Part shown: piece after piece, positions 56,687 through 64,000 of the stretch
Position numbering within the stretch: the first letter of the stretch is position 1
How the letters are laid out: each line of letters opens with the position of its first letter
NCBI RefSeq assembly: GCF_028502605.1
Contig: NC_079236.1
Location: 1,426,001 to 1,490,000, forward strand
Direction: 5' to 3'
Source of the DNA: Trichoderma breve
Lineage: Eukaryota; Ascomycota; Sordariomycetes; Hypocreales; Hypocreaceae
DNA length: 64,000 nt
Made by a program: the position numbers and the translations under genes
Notes under the pieces: generated by a model
Databases searched by the model: none
Told to the model about the DNA's origin: nothing
What the model saw: the letters and a program-made list of their open reading frames with translations, nothing else

Positions 56687-59600
56687 ATGTATGAGCCTGG
56701 ATTGCACACCATCTACGGCGACTCGGAGACAAGTGGTGGCCTTCAATCCCTCGAACCGGAAATTGAGTAAGAACAAAGCAGCCCCCTCTTGGAAAGAATC
56801 TCACTCTTACAAATGTTTCAACTTCTAGTGTTGTAGCTGTTCATGGCCTCAACTTCAAGGGCAACGCAAACCATGCGCGAGCCACATGGAACTCCCAGGG
56901 ATCAGTCTGGATCCGAGACTTTCTCCCCCAGAAGATCGGGAGACCGTGCCGAGTCATGTTGTTTGCGTATAATTCCAGTCCGGCCAAAGCGGCGGCAGCG
57001 ATGCGACTAGATGAGCACGCACGGATGCTGTTGAGCTGTCTAAAAGACAAAAGAAAGGTACTCATTATCCGACATCTGCGGGGAGGCAAACTGTGTCCAA
57101 GCTCTAATGCATTCCAGGACTCGCCACTCAGGCCAATCGTGTTTCTCTGCCATAGCCTAGGCGGCATAGTTGTCAAGTCCGTAAGTATACGCAGTTGATC
57201 AATGCGTTTTGTTTTGGCTTCCTTTGATCCAAGATTTCCATACCTGTAATTCTTGTAATACTTACAAACAACGTCTGGGGCTGAAGGCACTGGTTGAAGG
57301 AACTCTTGATCCAGCCTATGGATCCATCGTCAAGGCCACCAGACTCCTCGTCTTCTTCGCGACACCTCACCTAGGCGGAAATTACAGTGGTATCGGAGAC
57401 ATTGCTGCCAAGATTGTCAGGACGGGACTTGGAACGCCGAGTAATGACTTGTTGGACGGGTTGAAGGCGGGCTCTCGTGACGTGATACGGCGGTTTGAAC
57501 AGGCGCGTCATCTGCCTGCCAACTGTCTCGTTATTAGTTTTTATGAGACGGAGAATTACGGGAGAATTGGACTGGTATGTTTACATATATCGCTTATCTT
57601 GCCTCTTTCAATAACTTTTGGCACTGACCATTTCCCCCGCTTTGCTTCTTCTTTCTTTAGATTGTCGAAAAGGAGTCTGCAGTTCTCAATTTATCAGACG
57701 ACCGAGAGAGAAAGGTGGCACTCAAAGCCAACCACAGCAAAATCTGCAAGTTTCCAACAGCAGAGAGTTGCGAGTCGGTGATGGAGATGATTGTCTCGGA
57801 CCTTGAAAGAGCTCTGGAATTACAAAGAGCAATGGAACCAGGTCGTATGTTATACATCATTCTCCAATGGTTTGGTAAAGGAGACGCGGTTCTAATTCTA
57901 TAGCAGCCGTGAACGTCCACTGGACGGTGAAACAGCGTCCAAGCGCTTTATTTACTGGAAGAGATGAAATAGTCCAAACTATCGTCGACGCCATAGATCC
58001 CAGGGTCAATGACTCTAAAACTTTGGACAAAATGTTCGTCATCACGGGTATGGGAGGCCAGGGCAAAAGTGAGGTGTGCTTGAACGTTGCGAGTCAGCTT
58101 CGAAATCAGTAGGTTTCTGCCCCTGAGTCATTCACGTTTCTTTATAATAACTCGTCGACAGATTCTGGGGCGTGTTTTGGGTAGATGTAGCCACTGCGGC
58201 CACAGCTGCTAGAGGGTTTGCCATGATTGCTCACGCTCTTAGAACTGAGAGCACTGATGTTGACGACGTTCGCTATCTTCTTGCAAATTGGCCTGCTGAT
58301 GAGCCTTGGCTTCTAATCCTGGACAATGCCGATGACAGCTCAATCAATTATGCAGACTACATTCCCTCTGGGGAGAGAGGAACTGTGTTGATGACATCTA
58401 GGCTTCCAGAATGCGCCGTTTACAAGACACTCGGACACATCGAACTTGGAAATCTCAGCAAGGAGAATTGTATTGAGCTGCTCCTGAATTCAATGTCTGT
58501 CCCCGAGCCACTTCGTACCGAATCCGCGGCACCTGCGGAAGCTATCGTCGAAGAGATGGGATTTCATACACTTGCCATCTTACAAGCAGGCGCCTACATC
58601 TCTTCAATGGATATATCCATGGAAAAGTATTTGATAGACTATCGGGAACAAGCGGACAAGCTACTCAAGTTTGTCCCTTCTCAGGCACAGTCAAGATACC
58701 GCAACGTCTGGACGACTTTCGAAATTTCGGTCCAGGCGTTAAAGTCTTCGAACAAGCAATCTGCGCATGATGCTTTACAACTTTTGGAAGTTCTTTCAAC
58801 CCTTCATTATGATGACATTCCTCTGGACTTTTTCCAGGATGCATGGCGAGGGGCCAGAAAAGCCCAGAGTATCCCAGAAGACGACGAAAAACTCGGCAAT
58901 CTTTCACAGTGGCATGTCGCACGGCTTCCCGCGTGGATTGATGCCCAGAGAGACAAGTGGGATGAGGTTCGGTTGGACCAGGCTCTCAATGAACTCGTTT
59001 CTTTAGCTCTCATCAAGAGATCAACCGCAGGAAGCGATGCAACGGTCTCATTGCACCCACTCATTCATAGCTGGGTAGCTATTCGCCAAGATGAAACTCA
59101 TCGACGTTCAAGTATTCAGTCGTCTGCTTGTATAATTGCGCTTACTCAGTTCTCCCAAACAAAATGGCACTCCCATTTCGAGAGGCTCGGGCCTCACATT
59201 ATGACTTTAACTGCAGCACCCTCTTTGGCTATTAACAAACAGACTTCCACAAAGATACTTCAAGTGCTTTTACAGATCAGCATATCTCTTCGAGACATGA
59301 GATATGATGCTGAAGTATCGGCTCTTCTTGAGCAAATGCTACGATATTTCGACGCCACTCTGGAGAACCCAAGGAGCGACCTACTTCCCATATTTTATGT
59401 GATCTCACGTAACCAACTTAATCTGGGAGAGATAGATCAGTGTATACAGACGATTCAGAAAGTCCGAAAGGTTCAGCAATCAAGTCTTCATGAGCATGGC
59501 ACAAACCGTCTCGGAATGGATCTGGAACTTGCGCGAGCTTACGACTTCAACGGCCAGTGGAAAGAGGCGATAGCCATTCTTGAAAACATCCGTCAAGTTC

Positions 59601-61937
59601 ACGAGTTGCACATGAGTCTAAACGAAGATGATCCTGATAGACTAACTGTGCTACATCTGCTTGGCGAAGCTTATGAATCAAGCGGGCGAACCAAAGAAGC
59701 CATAGCGCTACTCACAGAGGTTGTGTCCATCGAAGAGATTAGTAGCGAGAAAGGCGATCCCACCCTATTCAGCTCAAAGTACAAGCTTGCGACATGCTAC
59801 TTGTCCAACTGCCAAATCGATGAAGCAATTGCGATATTCAAGGAGCTTGACGAAGTACAAGCCATGAACTTCTCCGATCGCCATCCCTATCGACTCGGCC
59901 CTCAGATTGGGCTGGCCAAAGCTCACATTGAGAACGGAAAATCTAGAGAAGCAATCGAGATCCTGGAAAATGTAAAGAATATGCAAAACAGGCTGCTGGA
60001 ATCAGGACATTCATCGCGCCCATTGATCGAGAACCATCTTGGTGCGGCTTACCGACAGAACGGCGAGCCTCAAAAGGCCATCAAATGCCTGAAGACAGCC
60101 CTGAAGCTATCGAAATATCGTCAAAATCACCCTCATCACATAGCTATCCATTGCGAACTTGCCGCAGCCTATCGCGCGAATGGCCAGATTACGGATGCTG
60201 TTGAGCTGCTAGAGAAACTTGGGGCACTTGAGGATAGCTCGTTAAGCAACGAACATCCTATCATGATTAAAGTACAAGCTGAACTGGCATCGCTGTATGT
60301 ATTGGATAGTCAATGGGAGAGGGCGATGACTCTTTTACAAAACACCATTGAACTCCAGGAAAACTCGGATAAGAGCCATCCAAACCTGTCGGCTTTGCAG
60401 CAAAAGCTCGGAACCGCTTATCTCGACAACGGCGAGGTCCGAAAGGCAGTTCAGATTCTTGAAGAATTGGTGCAGAATCCACATCCTCATGAACTGCCCA
60501 TCAACCGGCTTTTATCGCAGCATGAGTTAGGCAGGGCTTATCTTGCCGATAGCCAGGTCAAAGCCGCAATCACGACGCTGGACAAAGTTGTCAAAGATAA
60601 GGAACGACTTTTTCATAAAGAGCACCCCGAGAGACTTGCTTCGCTTCACGAACTTGCCAGTGCATATCTTAGTGATGGTCAGGTCGACAAGGGGATCGAG
60701 ATATGTGAAGAGATTGTTTCGATCCAATCGTCAAGATTGAGTGCGGATCATCCTGACCAGTTGAAATCACGACGTCTCTTGGGATCCGCATATCTTGACA
60801 ACGGCCAAACTACAAAAGCCGTAACGATATTGACACAAGTTGATGAGTTAGAAAAGCAAAGGCTTGATAAAAGTCATCTTGATAAACTGGCATCGCAGCA
60901 TCATCTTGGTGCTGCGTATCTCAAAGCAGGCCAAATTGATGAAGCAGCAAGAGTATTTGAGAACGCTACTAAGACGGCAGAAGAGACGCTCCGGGAAGAT
61001 CACCCAACACGGATTGCTTTGCGGTATCAGCTTGCTTGTGTATATCTTCAGAATGATCAAGTGGACAATAGCATTCTTATTCTCGAGGAAATAGCAAATC
61101 CCCAGGATATATCTGATGCAGCAAGGGTTCTCCCCAGCCGAGTCGCCGCGTTACATCAGCTTGGTTTAGCATACACAAAGAGCGGTCGAGTAGCCGAGTC
61201 GGTAGCAGTTCTAGAAGAAGCCGTCGAGATACGGAGCAGCCTCGACGAGGGCCACCCCAACAGATTAGCCTCTCAGTATGAGCTTGGAAGCTGTTACTTA
61301 TCCCTCAGGAGACTGGACGACGCAGTCGCCCTCCTTGAGGAAGTCGTCCGAGTTGAAACTTTGACACAGGGACGCAGCATCTCCCTAGCCATGACTCTAT
61401 CAAAACTCGGATCCGCCTACCTAATGCAAGGCAAAGCGAAAGAAGCCGTGGAAGCACTAACATCTGCATGCGTCATACGAAGAAGTCGCCTCGAACCAAA
61501 CGACGTCTCGCGACTCACATCAGAACACGATCTCGGGCTGGCATATCTTGAAACCGGTAATGAAAAGAAGGGGATATCTACGCTGGAGGAACTTCTCGCG
61601 GTGGAAAGGCAATGCCTTGAACAGAACCATCCACTGCGCATGAAGACGCAGTATGAGCTCGCGTGCGCGTACATGGATGCTGGGAAACTGGAAAATGGCA
61701 TTCAGCTTCTAGAGAACGTGGTCTCGATCAAGAAGTGGCATCCTGAAGAAGATACGTATCCGACGATGAATGAAGTTCGAAGTGAGTTGGCCAAGGCGTA
61801 TAAAGAGAGGAGCTGTAAGTGTCTACTCATTTTGTCTGCGTATTCTACTTTTTACTTCAAAGTACTAACAAAGTTGGTCAGTTTTATATCGACTCTTGGG
61901 AGTCTTTGGGTTGAATGTCTGCTTGGACAGGAAATGA
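56687..61937 (+). CDS. NLR-type receptor: SesB-like hydrolase, NB-ARC, about 19 TPRs
   Basis: Eight proposed exons, 56687-56766, 56829-57057, 57118-57180, 57287-57574, 57661-57844, 57907-58108, 58162-61814 and 61882-61937, give 1584 residues. Residues about 27-280 are an alpha/beta hydrolase of the SesB/DUF676 type: VAVHGLN, CHSLGG with nucleophile S116, FFATPHLGG, and H245 in NHSKICKF. The NB-ARC ATPase follows, with FTGRDE (297-302), P-loop GMGGQGKS (329-336), Walker B LLILDNADD (D403), and the sensor-like MTSR (R429). From about 765 to 1565 there are about 19 repeats of 42 residues with the LGxAYxxxGxxxxAIxxLE pattern, as in kinesin-light-chain TPRs. Fungal proteins of this design act in heterokaryon incompatibility or non-self sensing. 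The last intron has a perfect TACTAAC branch site, so the stop is at 61937 rather than 62011. Confidence 0.85.
57058..57117 (+). other. In-frame, stop-free intron in the NLR hydrolase domain
   Basis: This 60-bp segment has a GTACTC donor, a CTAAT branch and a CAG acceptor. It is a multiple of three with no stop, so retention would insert 20 residues just before the CHSLGG nucleophile motif. Family layout favours removal. Confidence 0.55.
59400..61800 (+). repeat. TPR-coding repeat array, 126-bp period
   Basis: About 19 units of 126 bp encode 42-residue TPRs of the NLR. Each carries an LGxAY/LAxAY core, for example LGAAYRQNGE, LASAYLSDGQ, LGSAYLDNGQ and LGLAYTKSGR. The units are clearly diverged in DNA, unlike the near-identical repeats of fast-evolving fungal recognition genes. 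Confidence 0.85.
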
Positions 61938-63546
61938 TTCATGAATGTTGGGCCAAGATAGAGGACGAATGTAGCGATGTTGAAGTTGCTTTGACAGATG
62001 TCTTTGGATGATATCGACCAAGCCACATTACTGGAGGTTTTAACTATCTTGGCATGAATTTGTAACGATTTATGAAATCTTGATATATATCACTTGAGCT
62101 TTTCTCTTCACCTTTTGGGTGTCATTGTTATCTACCTATCGTGAACACACCACCGCACTGTGATTAGTACAGAGGTAGGCGCCGTTATCCCACTGATGTA
62201 ACATCTCCGGGCCCTTTACCAGCTCCGGATCCGAAAGCAACGGCCGATAAATCTGCAAAGTCTCGGGTATGTACTCCGTATTTGCTAAGTGATCACACTT
62301 GGTAGGGTCCGCTGAACTTGTTACGCGAATCAACCCTTTGCGAGAATGAAAAGATCCACGTCGTAGCACTAGGAATTAATACAGCCGATGCGGCATTCCC
62401 CTCCGCATCGGCCTTAACACGACATGACCCCTCCGAGCATCTTGATTCACCAGTCGATCGTCTCCCAGTGCGGTGTCCGCGGGCTCGGGCCCTGGATGGA
62501 CATATAAATGGATGTCTCAAGAGCGCATAATGGGGTAACATAATTTGCGGCCATAAAGGCGGGGCAGCCGAGGCTGCAGACCTTGTGCCGAAACTGGCAG
62601 CTTTTCAAAGATGAAATCGAATGTAATTCCGCCCCAGTCATTGGATGGCCAATTTGCATGTGAAGCTGCCAGAGCTTGTCCAACGTGGCCTAGCCAAGGG
62701 CTGTCTGAATCCTATGGCGCTTTTTAACTTCGCCAGCTCACTCAGGCTCGTCGCGAGCATGTAGGGAGAGCTGAAACCCGGCCAAAGCCCATCGACTTAA
62801 GCTTCATTTCCTTGCATTGAAACGGGCGCAAATGTTAATCTAAAACACACGAAAGCATCAGAAAGATAGTGAAAAGGGTAGTAAGAAACGAGAAAAGCGC
62901 AACATGTCATATTCGTCTTACTCTTGCCAAGTCCGCCAAGTTCCATGATAGTGAATCGTATGGTGCACCCCACGCTTCGTTCTCGTTTACTCCGTACGCG
63001 TAGTGCATTTTTTCCCCTTTTCCTTGTTTCTCTTTTTTTTTTTTTTGGATTGTAACGTAATACCAAAAAAAAAAAAAAAAAAGCAATGAGCATTTAATCA
63101 ATGTGACATTGCACGGTGCTCCCTGCTGGGGTCGGGCATTTGTGTTTGGGTGGTAGTTGGTTGTCTAACTCTCACAACCTAGCCTTGCTTAGTGGCGGGG
63201 AGAAAGCCGCCATTTGCTGTAATTGGCTCTTTTAATAGACATCTGACGTATCGAACCGAACCGTTCTTGGTCAATCTCTCATACCTTATGCGGAGGTTTA
63301 TGTGAACAGGTGACGAAAGGAGAAGCTATGGATTTAAAAGCGGAGGATAAGCGCAATGCTCATGCTCGTATATAGGTGTTCACACTCGTATATATTGCTG
63401 GGCCCTCCCTGGCCTCTCGGTTCATATGCGAAAACCCATCCGCATGTCGTGAGAACGGCTGTAGATGCCAACTCGTGTGCGATTACTAGACAGGCTCATT
63501 TTTAGTCAGCAGTTGTACAAGCTCGCGACAGAGCAAAAACACTGCC
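61938..63546. other. Intergenic region between NLR and P450
   Basis: About 1.6 kb with no supported gene. It holds a T-run/A-run pair near 63030-63082, including 19 consecutive A (63064-63082), and TATATA-like elements at about 63370 and 63390 upstream of the P450. The tract pair could form a hairpin. Confidence 0.5.
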
Positions 63547-64000
63547 ATGTCACTCATCGCGAGTGAGATCGCGGCCTTTGTGGGTGCTGCCCTCGCTGGC
63601 ACTTACATCGCCTGGTCGGTCCTTGAGCGCATCGTCCTGGTCGCCGCGAATGAGCACCTCACGCCTTTTGCCTCCTACGCTTCCCTTGGCGTCGCCATTG
63701 TCTTGGTTCCAGTCTTCGCTCTTCTCCGCAGGAATCACCACTACCTTCGGGGTACGCGCGTCAATGGATGCAAGCTGGCCAGTGTGTATCCTCATCGGGA
63801 TCCGATCTTAGGCTTGGACGTTCTCCGCATTTCGGTCAAAGCGCTCAAGGAGTATAAACTGCTGGAGCTATGGGATAAGCTTCTCAACACTTATAACGGA
63901 ACGTATTGGTTCAGCTCCACGGGTAAGTGGATGCTTATTACGTCGGAGCCAGAGAACTTCAAAACCTTGCTATCGACGAGATTCGAGGACTGGCCGATGA
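63547..64000 (+). CDS. Cytochrome P450, N-terminal part, cut by the window end
   Basis: The frame is open from ATG 63547 to the end of the window, 151 codons. Two hydrophobic helices near the start (about 8-35 and 45-62, ending LLRRNHHYL) fit a membrane anchor. Then come YPHRDPILGLDVLR, WDKLLNTYNGTYWFSSTGKW and TSEPENFKTLLSTRFEDWP. This series matches the N-terminal part of CYP52-clan type fungal P450s, which oxidise alkanes or fatty acids in the ER. The heme-binding Cys region lies beyond the window, so the family and integrity of the gene cannot be confirmed. Confidence 0.8.
   Translation, partial: MSLIASEIAAFVGAALAGTYIAWSVLERIVLVAANEHLTPFASYASLGVAIVLVPVFALLRRNHHYLRGTRVNGCKLASVYPHRDPILGLDVLRISVKALKEYKLLELWDKLLNTYNGTYWFSSTGKWMLITSEPENFKTLLSTRFEDWPM

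Noticed and set aside
61815..62011. Read-through of the NLR frame to a stop at 62011
   Set aside because: A GTAAGT donor, a perfect TACTAAC branch site and a CAG acceptor mark an intron at 61815-61881, moving the stop to 61937.

Overview
This window looks like nuclear DNA of a filamentous ascomycete, most likely Sordariomycetes/Hypocreales and Trichoderma-like. The reasons are short introns of about 45-110 bp with GT(A/G)AGT donors and CTAAC-type branch sites, large gene-free gaps rich in microsatellites, Mediator and cohesin orthologues of filamentous-fungal type, and a hydrolase/NB-ARC/TPR NLR-type gene. The genus is inferred from family resemblance and was not tested. I resolved 17 protein-coding genes (16 complete, one cut by the window end) plus one gene with an unresolved or broken 5' end. 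Exon joins were checked by reading frame and family continuity.

Layout. 0.2-2.7 kb: ferric reductase (-), then a 2.4 kb divergent gap. 5.1-8.5 kb: exosome subunit Rrp43 (+) and Rab escort protein (+). 8.8-11.5 kb: two divergent glutathione S-transferases, the second with a probable GC-AG intron. 11.9-14.2 kb: meiotic cohesin Rec8 (-). 14.9-16.3 kb: F-box-like protein (-) with a 40-bp tandem repeat upstream. 17.9-21.0 kb: importin beta-1/Kap95 (-). 21-26 kb: gene-poor, with a Ty3/gypsy-type RNase H relic, one copy of a dispersed repeat and an HNH-domain ORF lacking an ATG. 26.1-27.8 kb: Arg-rich DUF8035-like protein (-). 27.8-31.1 kb: low-complexity gap holding the second repeat copy. 31.1-33.9 kb: 6-phosphofructokinase (-). 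35.1-37.1 kb: Mediator subunit Med17 (+), whose frame stays open for 65 codons after its stop. 37.9-42.3 kb: Uls1-like SNF2/RING translocase (-). 43.4-45.8 kb: nucleotide pyrophosphatase/phosphodiesterase (-). 46.9-48.8 kb: GH76 Dfg5/Dcw1-like mannosidase (-). 52.3-53.0 kb: Snc-type v-SNARE (+). 54.0-55.7 kb: mitochondrial acetylglutamate kinase (+) without the usual fused reductase. 56.7-61.9 kb: NLR-type receptor (+). 63.5-64.0 kb: start of a cytochrome P450 (+).

Most of the window is housekeeping (RNA decay, Rab prenylation, nuclear import, glycolysis, transcription, cell-wall remodelling, exocytosis, arginine synthesis) with no operon-like logic. The accessory parts are the 21-26 kb relic zone and the right end, where the NLR and P450 lie. 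The NLR (SesB-like alpha/beta hydrolase, NB-ARC, about 19 TPRs of 42 residues) is the best candidate for a self/non-self recognition or immune system. The most unusual molecular signals are the coding-like extension after the Med17 stop, the duplicated last 12 codons plus stop of the ferric reductase with only silent differences, and the stand-alone acetylglutamate kinase.
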